The notes under the pieces: generated by a model
What the model was told of the DNA's origin: nothing
Database searches by the model: none
What the model saw: the letters and a program-made list of their open reading frames with translations, nothing else
From: UBA9653 sp014859835
GTDB lineage: Archaea; Thermoplasmatota; Thermoplasmata; UBA10834
Reading direction: 5' to 3'
DNA: 64,000 nt
Assembly (NCBI GenBank): GCA_014859835.1
Contig: JACZKW010000047.1
Coordinates: 62,001-126,000, forward strand
Position numbers and translations under genes: made by a program
In this document: positions 44,667 to 53,900 of the stretch, piece after piece
Position numbering within the stretch: position 1 is the first letter of the stretch
Layout of the letters: each line of letters begins with the position of its first letter

Positions 44667-45499
44667 CACTGCTCACCTCCGATCTCTATGGTCTTGTATG
44701 TGGGGGTGAATCCCTCCGGGTGTTCCATGGCGATCAGACTGTTTTGCCTGAGCAGGACTATGTGTCTGAGCACCTTGTCCGTAGGGACCTCCATCATCTC
44801 CCCGAGCTCCTTAACGGACCTCGCTTTGGTCCTGGACAGCTCGAGTATGAGGCTCCTCTCGAACTCATCGGAGGTGGCCTCTGTGATTATCTTCTCTATC
44901 TCCTCCGGGTCCAGCTTGTTGTCGTAGACATTGCCCTTGCCGACAAGGTTCAGTTCCTTGCCCACAAGCGCCTTCAATCTGAATGTCTCGGACGCCATGT
45001 CCGCGGCCGCGACCCTTGACATCAACCGTTCATCCTTCTTGACCTTGTTCGGTCCCAAGGCCTTCACGGTCTCCGTGAACTCCGTCACGACCTTCGAGAA
45101 CTTCTCTCCTTCTGATGCGGACACCCATTCGAGCCTGAGTCTCTCGGGCGCTATGCCACATTCTTTGAGCAGCTTCTTCATGAGGTTCACGCGCTTCTCC
45201 GTGTAGTAGTTCCCGCTGATGTAATGGCAGTCTCCTATGTGGCAGCCGCCGAGCAGGATGCCATCGGCACCAGCCTTGAAGATGTCCAACACCAGATGCG
45301 GACTGATCCTCGTAGAGCACATCACCCTGACCGGGCGTATGTTGGTCGGGTACTGGTACCTGCTCACTCCACACAGGTCCGCTCCTGCATACGAGCACCA
45401 GTTGCAGAGGAACCCGATAATCTTCGGTTCCCACTCGCTGTCATGCTTCTTCTCTAGTGCGTGCGTCTCGTGATGAGTAGTGTGATGCTTTTCCGTCAT
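44666..45499 (-). CDS. MvhD fused to a winged-helix domain
   Basis: 277 residues. Residues 1-150 are MvhD with its cysteine motifs (FLCNWCSYAGADLCGVSR, VMCSTRI, CHIGDCHYISGN). Note FLCNWC in place of the FCCNWC seen in the other copies, so the first of the paired cysteines is missing. Residues 165-277 form a winged helix (ERSLILELSRTKARSVKELG, then VPTDKVLRHIVLLRQNSLI). The C-terminal domain resembles the separate gene at 40790-41179. Function of the fusion is unknown: either DNA binding linked to electron flow or a protein-protein contact. GGAGGTG precedes the ATG. Confidence 0.85.
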   Translation of the reverse strand: MTEKHHTTHHETHALEKKHDSEWEPKIIGFLCNWCSYAGADLCGVSRYQYPTNIRPVRVMCSTRISPHLVLDIFKAGADGILLGGCHIGDCHYISGNYYTEKRVNLMKKLLKECGIAPERLRLEWVSASEGEKFSKVVTEFTETVKALGPNKVKKDERLMSRVAAADMASETFRLKALVGKELNLVGKGNVYDNKLDPEEIEKIITEATSDEFERSLILELSRTKARSVKELGEMMEVPTDKVLRHIVLLRQNSLIAMEHPEGFTPTYKTIEIGGEQ

Positions 45500-45502
45500 C
45501 TC

Positions 45503-47374
45503 TCACACCTCCTCATCGAGAGCAGCTCTGGCTTCAGCGAGCAGCTGAGCATCAGTGTAATTCGTCATCGTTATCGCACCCTCCGGGCAGGTGGCGCCGC
45601 ATGCACCGCAACCCTTGCACGCTGCGGCTATGGCCTCAACCAGGCCTTTGTCGTTCTTTCTCAACGCGCCATACGGGCAGACAGCGATACAAGTACCACA
45701 GCCAGTGCACTTGGTCTCGTCCACGACTGATGTCAGCGCCTCGGCCTGCACATACCCTTTCGCCATCGGTATGGCTGCCCTGGATGCCGCCGCGGCACCC
45801 TGTATGGCGCATTCTGAGATGTCTGCCGGGCCCTTGCAGGTCCCGCAGACATATATGCCATCGGTCGCGAAGTCCACCGGCCTGAGCTTGACATGCGCTT
45901 CCAGGAAGAACCCTTCCTGGCCCAGCGGGACCTTGAGCAGCTTCGACAGGTCTCCAGCATCGGGCTGAGCGACCAACGGGGTCGACAATATGACCATGTC
46001 GACCGGCATGGTCCTCTCAAGCTTGAGCGTCTCATGGAAGTAAGTCACCTTCAACTGGTTGTCTTCCATGAACACCTTGGGGAGGTTCTCGGTCGTGTAT
46101 CTCACGAACTTGACCCTCTTCTCCCTGGCCTTGTTGTAGTTGAGCTCATGCTCAACTCCGTATGCCATGACGTCCCTGTTGAACACGGTGACCTCGATCT
46201 TCTCGGACGGGCCTAGCTTCACCTCTTCGGCATCGCTCTCGCCCTCGGTTCCTCGGCTGCGTCTCCTGCGCCTGCGCTCGAGGATCTCGTCCGTCGCCTT
46301 CTTCTCGACCGGGATCTTGTCGACTACGGTGCCCTGCTTCTCGGCCAGTCCTAGCATGTTCTCGTAGTTGTCGACGATATTGATCGCGTTCTTGATCGCC
46401 ACATTGCAGCAGATCCTGGAGCAGTAGCTGAGCTTCTGTCCCCTTGACCCGACACATTGTACGAACGCGACGCTCTTCAGTTTCGGGAGGGTCTTCTTCT
46501 TGCACAGTATCTCGAACTCAGTCAGGGTGACCACGTTCGGGAACTGGTTGTAGCCGTACAATCCCTCGGGGACGTACTCGAGCGCGCCCGTCGCCACTAT
46601 GATCGTGCCGACCTTGATCTTCTTGTCCTCGGCGCCCTTGTGGCCAATCACGACCTCGTAGTTCCCTATGAATCCTTCAACGCTCTTCAGCATCGAGTTG
46701 GTGTATACTGTTATGTTCTTGTGTTCGCTGACCTTCTTGATCAATGGGACGATCGTCTCCTCGGCTCCCTTGTCTGTGACATAAAGGTTGTTCAGGAGCT
46801 TGACGAACCCTCCGAGTTCGCCGTCCCTCTCGACGAGGTGCACGGGGAATCCCATGTCCGCCATGGACAGGGCAGCGGACATCCCGCTGACTCCGCCACC
46901 CACGACCAGGGCGACCGACTCCACATCGACCCTGACCTCTTCCTGGGGCACGAGCAACCTTGCCCGGGAAACGCCCATCCTTATGAGGTCCTTGGCCTTG
47001 ACCGTCGCCTTGTCCTTCTCCTTCATGTGGACCCAGGAACAGTGTTCACGTATGTTCACGAATGTAAACAGGTACTTGTTCAATCCAGCGGACTCGCAGG
47101 TCGCCTGGAACAGCGGCGCGTGCGTCCTCGGAGTGCAGCTCGCCACTATGACCCTGTTCAGGTTGTGCTTCCTGATGGCCTCCCTTATGCTGCTGAGGCC
47201 GTCCTCGGCACAGGTGTACAGGTTGTCATTCGCGTAGACCACATCGGGCAAGGTCTTCGCGTACTCCGCGACGGTCGGAACATCGACGAACCCGCCTATG
47301 TTCGAACCGCAGTGGCAGACGAACACGCCTATCCTCGGCTTATCACTCTGGATCGCTTCCTTGTTCTCGGCCAT
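45503..47374 (-). CDS. HdrA C-terminal module gene (split double HdrA)
   Basis: About 623 residues. It matches module 2 of the double HdrAs: GVFVCHCGSNIGGFV, ASCTPRTHAPLFQ, the FAD site VVGGGVSGMSAALSMADMG and C-terminal clusters (CTGCGTCIAVCP, CKGCGACGATCP). It lacks the ferredoxin insert of canonical HdrA; the gene directly upstream supplies that part. Residues about 330-390 are an extra charged stretch with six consecutive arginines (DNA near 46205-46370). ATG 47374 is preferred over ATG 47383 because GGAGGGG sits 9 bases before it. Confidence 0.88.
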   Translation of the reverse strand: MAENKEAIQSDKPRIGVFVCHCGSNIGGFVDVPTVAEYAKTLPDVVYANDNLYTCAEDGLSSIREAIRKHNLNRVIVASCTPRTHAPLFQATCESAGLNKYLFTFVNIREHCSWVHMKEKDKATVKAKDLIRMGVSRARLLVPQEEVRVDVESVALVVGGGVSGMSAALSMADMGFPVHLVERDGELGGFVKLLNNLYVTDKGAEETIVPLIKKVSEHKNITVYTNSMLKSVEGFIGNYEVVIGHKGAEDKKIKVGTIIVATGALEYVPEGLYGYNQFPNVVTLTEFEILCKKKTLPKLKSVAFVQCVGSRGQKLSYCSRICCNVAIKNAINIVDNYENMLGLAEKQGTVVDKIPVEKKATDEILERRRRRRSRGTEGESDAEEVKLGPSEKIEVTVFNRDVMAYGVEHELNYNKAREKRVKFVRYTTENLPKVFMEDNQLKVTYFHETLKLERTMPVDMVILSTPLVAQPDAGDLSKLLKVPLGQEGFFLEAHVKLRPVDFATDGIYVCGTCKGPADISECAIQGAAAASRAAIPMAKGYVQAEALTSVVDETKCTGCGTCIAVCPYGALRKNDKGLVEAIAAACKGCGACGATCPEGAITMTNYTDAQLLAEARAALDEEV

Positions 47375-47379
47375 CTGAA

Positions 47380-48678
47380 TCATCCCCCTCCTGCCTGCAT
47401 GAGCGCTTCGACCGCCTTCGCCGCCGCGCTCGAGCCCTGAGCGACCGACTCGGGTATGTCCGCCGGGCCGGCGCAGTATCCTGCCAGGTATATCCCAGAG
47501 ACCACGGTTCTGCCGGGTCCGAGGATCCTGTCAGAGGATTCCAGGAACCCGAATTCGTCCTGCTTCAGGCCCAGTATCTTGGCGAGCTCGGCGGTCTCCT
47601 TCTTCGGCACGAGGGTGGTCGCGAGGACGACTAGGTCGAACTCCTCGGACTGCTGCCTCCCACCGACATCGTACACCACCAATGGGTTATGGGTGTCAGG
47701 GTTCTCCTGGACCGTGGCGTCCGAGTTGATGTATCTGACGCTGTAGTCCCTCTTCGCCCGCTCGACGTATTCGTAGAATCCCTTCGAGCAGGCCCTCATA
47801 TCCTTGTAGAATATCGTGGATTCGATATCGTCATAATGCTCCTTGGCGAGCATGGCCTCCTTGGTGGAGTGCATGCAACACACGGAGCAGCAGTAGGGAT
47901 GCCCTACCTGCGGGTTGCGTGAGCCGACGCACTGTATGAATCCGATCTTCTTCGGCCTCTCTCCGTCAGACCGCCTCTGTATATGTCCATGTGTCGGGCC
48001 GGCCGCGTTGATCATCCTCTCATATTCCATCGCGGTGAACACGTTGGGGTATCGGCCATACCCGTACTCGGAGGACGGTGTCGGGTCCCAGACATCGAAA
48101 CCGGTCGCGACTATTATCGAACCGACCTCGAACTCGAGTATCTGGTCCTTCATCTCATAGTTGATGGCCTCTCTCTTGCAGGCCTTCATGCAGTTACCGC
48201 ACTTGCCCTTGGTCAGCATGAGACAGTTGTCCTTGTCGATGGTCATCACTCTGGGCACGGCCTGCATGAAGGGGACGTATATCGCCTTCCTCTTCGTCAG
48301 TCCCATCTCCCAGTCGCTCACGACCTTGCTCGGGCACTTCTCGAGGCATTCTCCACAGCCAGTACACTTGGACTCGTCCACGAACCTGGCCTTCTTGAGC
48401 ACCTTCACCTTGAAGTCGCCCACGCTTCCTTCCACCCCGATCACTTCAGCGTAAGTTATCACGTTGGTGTTCGGGTGGCTGAAGCAGTCAGCCATCTTCG
48501 GTGCAAGGATGCAGATCGAGCAGTCGTTCGTCGGGAATGTTTTGTCCAGTTGTGCCATTCTTCCGCCTATGCTGGGCGTCTTCTCAACCAGATGGACAAT
48601 TATTCCCTTGTCCGCGAGGTCCAGAGCCGCCTGTATTCCAGCGACTCCTCCTCCAATCACCATAACAGCCTTTTCCAT
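47380..48678 (-). CDS. HdrA N-terminal FAD/ferredoxin module gene (split double HdrA)
   Basis: 432 residues, matching module 1 of the double HdrAs. FAD site VIGGGVAGIQAALDLADKG, FPTNDCSICILAPKM, 4Fe-4S motif CTGCGECLEKCP, and a second cysteine set CLMLTKGKCGNCMKACK with an unusual spacing. It ends with PADIPESVAQGSSAAAKAV. The stop overlaps the next gene region, so the two genes together rebuild the fused architecture. GGAGGT lies 8 bases before the ATG. Confidence 0.87.
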   Translation of the reverse strand: MEKAVMVIGGGVAGIQAALDLADKGIIVHLVEKTPSIGGRMAQLDKTFPTNDCSICILAPKMADCFSHPNTNVITYAEVIGVEGSVGDFKVKVLKKARFVDESKCTGCGECLEKCPSKVVSDWEMGLTKRKAIYVPFMQAVPRVMTIDKDNCLMLTKGKCGNCMKACKREAINYEMKDQILEFEVGSIIVATGFDVWDPTPSSEYGYGRYPNVFTAMEYERMINAAGPTHGHIQRRSDGERPKKIGFIQCVGSRNPQVGHPYCCSVCCMHSTKEAMLAKEHYDDIESTIFYKDMRACSKGFYEYVERAKRDYSVRYINSDATVQENPDTHNPLVVYDVGGRQQSEEFDLVVLATTLVPKKETAELAKILGLKQDEFGFLESSDRILGPGRTVVSGIYLAGYCAGPADIPESVAQGSSAAAKAVEALMQAGGG

Positions 48679-48889
48679 TCAAAGACCTCCGAGAGTTTTC
48701 TAATACAAATTTCCGTCAACGGGTTCCACCCATCTTCGGCGATTCTTATGCTCCTGAACCTGATTTCGGTATCCGGGCTTTCATCCGTACTCCCTTCTCA
48801 ATCTTATCTGTTTCGTTGAATGCGCGACGATTGTAGGCCATACTACTCTTGCATTCGTCCCTTTTTCGTCCCGCACTCGCCGATGTGCG

Positions 48890-49312
48890 CTACTTCGCAA
48901 TCACCTTCTTGACGTCAGCGCCCTTCTCGATCTCGGTCACCTTGACCTTGAATGGGACTTTCTTCTTCGCCTGTGCGTCGGCTCTGGCGAACCTCTGGCA
49001 GTTCGGATACGTGCACGGGGAGCACTTCTCATCCTTGCACGAGAGTTCCACGAGCAGCATCCTCTCTCTGGTGTCCTCCGGCTTCGTAACGGGCTTCCGG
49101 ATCTCGAACATCTTGGACATCTTCGTCTCATATGGCTTCTTCTTGGGTTCGTACCTGGCGAACCTCTGACAGTTCGGGTACGTACACGGAGAACACTTGG
49201 TGTCCTTGCAGGACAGTTCTATCAGCACGAACCTGTCGCCTACGTTCTTCGGCGAGTTCTCTCCCTTGCCCCCCTTCGTATCTGCCTTCTTGGTCGTGGT
49301 TTTTGGAATCAT
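48890..49312 (-). CDS. Duplicated four-cysteine motif protein, unknown function
   Basis: 140 residues with two near-identical repeats of LSCKDxKCSPCTYPNCQRFAR. Cysteines 35, 40, 43, 48 and 92, 97, 100, 105 give C-x4-C-x2-C-x4-C twice. This could bind two iron-sulfur clusters or zinc ions. The N-terminus and linkers are lysine-rich; no signal or membrane segment. It lies between the MvhD-HdrD fusion and the split HdrA pair, so a role as a small electron carrier or assembly factor for this system is possible. I do not recognise the family. Confidence 0.75.
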   Translation of the reverse strand: MIPKTTTKKADTKGGKGENSPKNVGDRFVLIELSCKDTKCSPCTYPNCQRFARYEPKKKPYETKMSKMFEIRKPVTKPEDTRERMLLVELSCKDEKCSPCTYPNCQRFARADAQAKKKVPFKVKVTEIEKGADVKKVIAK

Positions 49313-49338
49313 CTTAACATCCCTTGAGATTAAAACCG

Positions 49339-50934
49339 CTACTCGAGCGAGTCAGCGATCGCGACAGTCAGGTCCTTTATCTTTATATCTATCTGCTCCT
49401 TGGGTACCAGGGTCTTGTTCTCCTGGGCGCACTTCAGATGGATGAGGCACTTGTAGCAGCCGGTCACGAGGCACTCGGCCCCCGTCTTCTTCGCCTCCTT
49501 CAGCCTCTCTACCTGCAACCTACGCGAAGTCTCGTCGCAGGTGGCCCACGCGCTCACACCACAGCATAATGCTTTGTCGCGGGTGTTCTCCATCTCGACA
49601 ATCTCGGTACCCTCCGAGGCTTTCAGGGCGTTCCTGGGCTGGTCGTAGATGTCCATGTGCCTTCCGAGCCTACACGAATCCTGGAAGGTCAGCTTCTGGG
49701 CGTTCTTCTTCAGTTTGAGCTTGCCTTCCTTGATCAGGTCGTCTATCAGCTGCGAGATGTGCACCATCTCGAAGTCCGCATCCCCCATCAGCTCTTGATA
49801 GTCGAGGTCGAAGGTGCGCAGGCATTCCGGGCACGAGAAAACGACCTTCTTGGCCCCAGAGGCCTTTATGACCTCGAGGTTCTTCTTCATCAGCTTCTGC
49901 ATGGCCGCCTCGTCCCCGGTCCAGTTGAGGTCGTGCCCGCAGCAGACCTCATCGTTACTGACGACCGGGATAATACCCCCCTTATTCATTATCTTTACTG
50001 CAGCCTGGGGTATGCCAGAGAGGTCCAATTCCCGGTCCTTGAATATCGAGTCGAAGTATACCGCGCACCCCGTGAAGAAGAACACGTCACCCTTCTCGGC
50101 GATCTTGATATCATCCGTGACCCATCCCAGCCGGTTCTGCTTGAAGTCTCCGTGGGCCATGACCCGCATGACCCCTTGCATCAATCCGCCCTGGGAGCAT
50201 ACAGGCACGTTATCCAGCGAGCTCGCCTCGGTCCTCAAGCCCCTGATGAATCCCGAATAATCGACCTTGTACGGGCACATCGAATTGCATTGCTCACAGG
50301 TGACGCAGGTCCAGATGTCCTTGTCCGTCGAGAGCGTCTGCATCTGCCCCTCCGTAGCCTTAAGGACTATGGTCCTGGGCGCGAACTCCGTATTGTACTT
50401 GGCGACCGGGCATACGGTCGTACACTTGCCGCACTCTACACAGTCGAACGCGCCCGTATCCTCGATCAGAGCATCTATCCTCTGCTTCAGGGTGATCGGG
50501 TCCTTGGTTGCCTTAGGGGCCTTCGGCATCGGGTTCGGCCCGAGCTTCCTGATCTGTTCTGTGAACTCCTTCATGGTCGCAGCGAACTTCTGCCCCTCTG
50601 ATGCGGATATCCATTCCAATCGCATCCTGTCCTTGCCGATCCCGAGCCTGTCGAGGAGTTCCTTGACCGATTCCATGCGCTTCTCGGCCTCGACGTTCCC
50701 GGAGATGTAATGACAATCGCCGATGTGGCATCCCGCAATCAGGATACCATCCGCGCCCAGTTCCAGTGCCCTGAGTATGAAGTATGGTTCAACCCTCCCT
50801 GAGCACATGACCCTGATGATCCTGGCGTTGGGGGGATACTGCATCCTGCTCACGCCTGCCAGGTCCGCTCCTGCGTACGAGCACCAGTTGCAGCAGAAGG
50901 CCACTATGTTCGGCTCGAACTCCTTGCTGCTCAA
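49339..50934 (-). CDS. MvhD-HdrD fusion protein
   Basis: 531 residues. MvhD domain at 1-135 (FCCNWCSYAGADLAGVSR, CHIGDCHYISGN). HdrC-like ferredoxin region: Cys 165/168/171/175 and 210/213/216/220. HdrB-like region with two CCG motifs: Cys 331/332 with 368/371, and 457/458 with 493/496, the ligands of noncubane 4Fe-4S clusters at a disulfide-reducing site. One chain therefore links the MvhD electron bridge to a HdrD-like catalytic unit. TTG start at 50934 with GGAGGTG upstream; it overlaps the HdrA stop (TTGA). Confidence 0.9.
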   Translation of the reverse strand: MSSKEFEPNIVAFCCNWCSYAGADLAGVSRMQYPPNARIIRVMCSGRVEPYFILRALELGADGILIAGCHIGDCHYISGNVEAEKRMESVKELLDRLGIGKDRMRLEWISASEGQKFAATMKEFTEQIRKLGPNPMPKAPKATKDPITLKQRIDALIEDTGAFDCVECGKCTTVCPVAKYNTEFAPRTIVLKATEGQMQTLSTDKDIWTCVTCEQCNSMCPYKVDYSGFIRGLRTEASSLDNVPVCSQGGLMQGVMRVMAHGDFKQNRLGWVTDDIKIAEKGDVFFFTGCAVYFDSIFKDRELDLSGIPQAAVKIMNKGGIIPVVSNDEVCCGHDLNWTGDEAAMQKLMKKNLEVIKASGAKKVVFSCPECLRTFDLDYQELMGDADFEMVHISQLIDDLIKEGKLKLKKNAQKLTFQDSCRLGRHMDIYDQPRNALKASEGTEIVEMENTRDKALCCGVSAWATCDETSRRLQVERLKEAKKTGAECLVTGCYKCLIHLKCAQENKTLVPKEQIDIKIKDLTVAIADSLE

Positions 50935-53900
50935 ACCTTCACCTCCTCGTCCTTGTCAGTCAAGAGGGCCTCGAGCATGGTCATTATCTGTTCGGACTTG
51001 AAGTGCTTGGGACTGATCGCCCGCGCACAGCATGCGACCGCGCAGGAGCCACAGCCCTTGCAGAGCGCCTCGTTAATCCTGGATTTGATCACTCCTGGGG
51101 ATATCTCCTCGAGTCTCGGGGCGCCGTACTCGCACACATCCTCGCATCTGCCGCAGGCTATGCACCTCTCCTCGTTGACGACGCTCACGACCCCTTCGGC
51201 CTCTATGAACGGTTTGGACAGGACGGTGTTCACCCTTGCAGCTGCGGCCAGCGCCTGCGATATGCTCTCGTCGATCAATCTCGGTGAATGCGCGAGCCCG
51301 CAGAGGAAGATCCCGTCCGTCGCGAAATCGACCGGTCTCAGCTTCATGTGTGCCTCCAGGAAGAACCCCTCCTTGGTCAGCGGCACCTTCAGCAGCTGGG
51401 CAAGGTCCTTGTTGTCCGGGTTCGGCCGGACCGCGGCGTTTAGAACGAGATAGTCCGTTTTGATCGTCACGGTCTGCTCTATGAACTGTTCGTCGATCTC
51501 CACGACGATGTCCCCATTCGTCGCAACGACTCTGGGTGGAGATTCGGGATCGTATCGGAGGAAGATGACGCCAAGCCTGGCCGCTTCGTTGTAATTCTCC
51601 TCTGCGAAACCGTAGGTCCTGATGTCTCTGTAGAGCACGAAGACATTCGTCTCGGGGTGCTCCTTCTTGATCTTCATCGCGTTCGCCATGGCGGTCGAAC
51701 AGCATATCCTGGAGCAGTTCGGATACTCGTCGTTCCTCGAACCGACGCACTGGATTATCACGACATTGTCCGCCTTGAAATCTTTCTCGGCAAGCAGCTC
51801 TCCCAGATCCGTCTGCCTGATGACCTTCGGGTTCTTCCCGAACATGTACTCCACCGGCTCGTACTCCACACCACCGGTGGCCACGACGATGGCGCCGTGC
51901 TTGAACTTCTCTCCGCTCTTGAGAGTGGTCTCGAAATTGCCGATATATCCCTTTATCTCCGAGGCGGTCTCGTTGAGGTAGGTCTTGATGTTCTTGTGTT
52001 CTGCTATTTCCTTCTCGAGCTGTTCGAAAGTCTTCTGGGGGTCGACTCCCGAGAGTGTATGATGTATCCGTCTCAGATGCCCACCCAGCTGCTTCTCCTT
52101 TTCCACCAGGTGCACCTCGAAGCCGGAATTCGCTATCTCTAGGGTCGCGGTCATGCCGCTCAGACCTCCGCCGATGACCAGCGCTGACGGTGTGACGGGT
52201 ATCTTGGGTTGAGGTAGAGGCTCAAGCATCGCCGCTTTCGCTACCGCCATGCGCACAAGGTCCTTCGCTTTCGCGGTCGCTTTCACCGGTTCCAACCGGT
52301 GCACCCAAGAGCACTGGTCCCTGATGTTGGCCATCTCGAAAAGGTACTTGTTCAGCCCCGCCTCCTTGACCGTGTTCTGGAACAGCGGCTCGTGAGTCCT
52401 CGGCGTACAGCTCGCGACGACCACCCTGTTCAGGTCGTGTTTCTCGACGACCTCCTTGATCTTCTTCTGAGTGTCCTGTGAGCATGTGTAAAGGTTACGT
52501 TCGACGTAGACCACGCCAGGCAAGGTCGCTGCATATTCGACTACCTCCGGCACGTTCACCACAGAACCGATGTTTATGCCGCAATGGCAGACGAACACGC
52601 CTATCCTGGGTTCCTTGCCGGAGACATCCCTCTCCTGTGGATACTCCTTCTTGGTGACCAGCTTGCCCCGCTCATCCGACAGTAACGCTGCCACCTTCCC
52701 CGCAGCGCCGCTGGCTTGAGCGATCGAGTCTGGAATGTCCTTCGGGCCAGAGAACGCGCCGCACACGAATATCCCGGGGACGGATGTCGACACAGGGGTC
52801 AGATCGTCAGTCTCGCAGAACCCGAACTTGTTCAGGTTGAGTCCGAATATCTTTGCCATATTGCCAGTGGATTCCGGGGGCCTCGCGCCCGCAGAGAGCA
52901 CGACCAGGTCGAACACCTCCTCTCGAATGTCCGGACCCTCGAGATAGCTGAGCATGAGGTTGTTCGTCTCCGGGTCCTCCTGGACCTTTGATATACGGTT
53001 GTTCCTCAGGACCCTCACGCCGTATTCGTTCTCCGCTCTCATCAGGTATTCCTCGAACTCCTTGCCGAAAGCCCGAGTGTCCATGAAGAATATCGCAGTG
53101 TCCAGCCCCTGGACATGCTCCTTGCCTATGACCGCCTGCTTCAGGGCGGCCATGCAACAGTATGATGAACAATAGGTATTGGATGTCTGCGCGTCCCTCG
53201 AGCCGACACACTGTATGAACGCGATCTTCTTGGGCACATCCCCATCCGAAGGCCGGATCACGTGTCCCTCCGTCGGACCAGACGCGCTGAGCATCCTCTC
53301 GAACTCTATGTTCGAGAGCACATTATGGAATACGCCGTGCCCGTACTCGATCTTCTTCGACGAATCGTAGACGTCGTATCCGGGGCTCAGGATGATGGCG
53401 CCCACCTCGATCATCTCTTCCTTGTCCAGCTCATCGGAGTAATTGATCGCCTTCGCCTCGCAGAATCTGTCACAGACCCCGCATCCGATGCACAGTCCCT
53501 TGTCTATAGTGTATACTAAGGGCACAGCCTGCGGGAACGGGACATAGATCGCCTTTGCCGGTGCCAAGTCCCTATCAAAGGCGTTGGCCCCTTCGATCGG
53601 GCAGTGTTCGGCGCACACTCCGCAGCCAGTGCACTTCTCTTCGATTATGAACCTGGACCTACGCGATAGCTTGACCTTGAAATCACCCGTTTTGCCCTCG
53701 ATGCCCTTGAGCTCCGCGTTGGTGATCATCGTGATGTTCTCATGCCTCCCTGTCGCGACCAGCTTCGGGGAGATGATGCACATCGAGCAATCGTTCGTGG
53801 GGAAGGTCTTGTCCAACTGTGCCATCGTGCCGCCTATGCTGAGCCCGGATTCGAGTATGTACACCTTGAACCCGGAATCGGCCAGATCCAGCGCCGCCTG

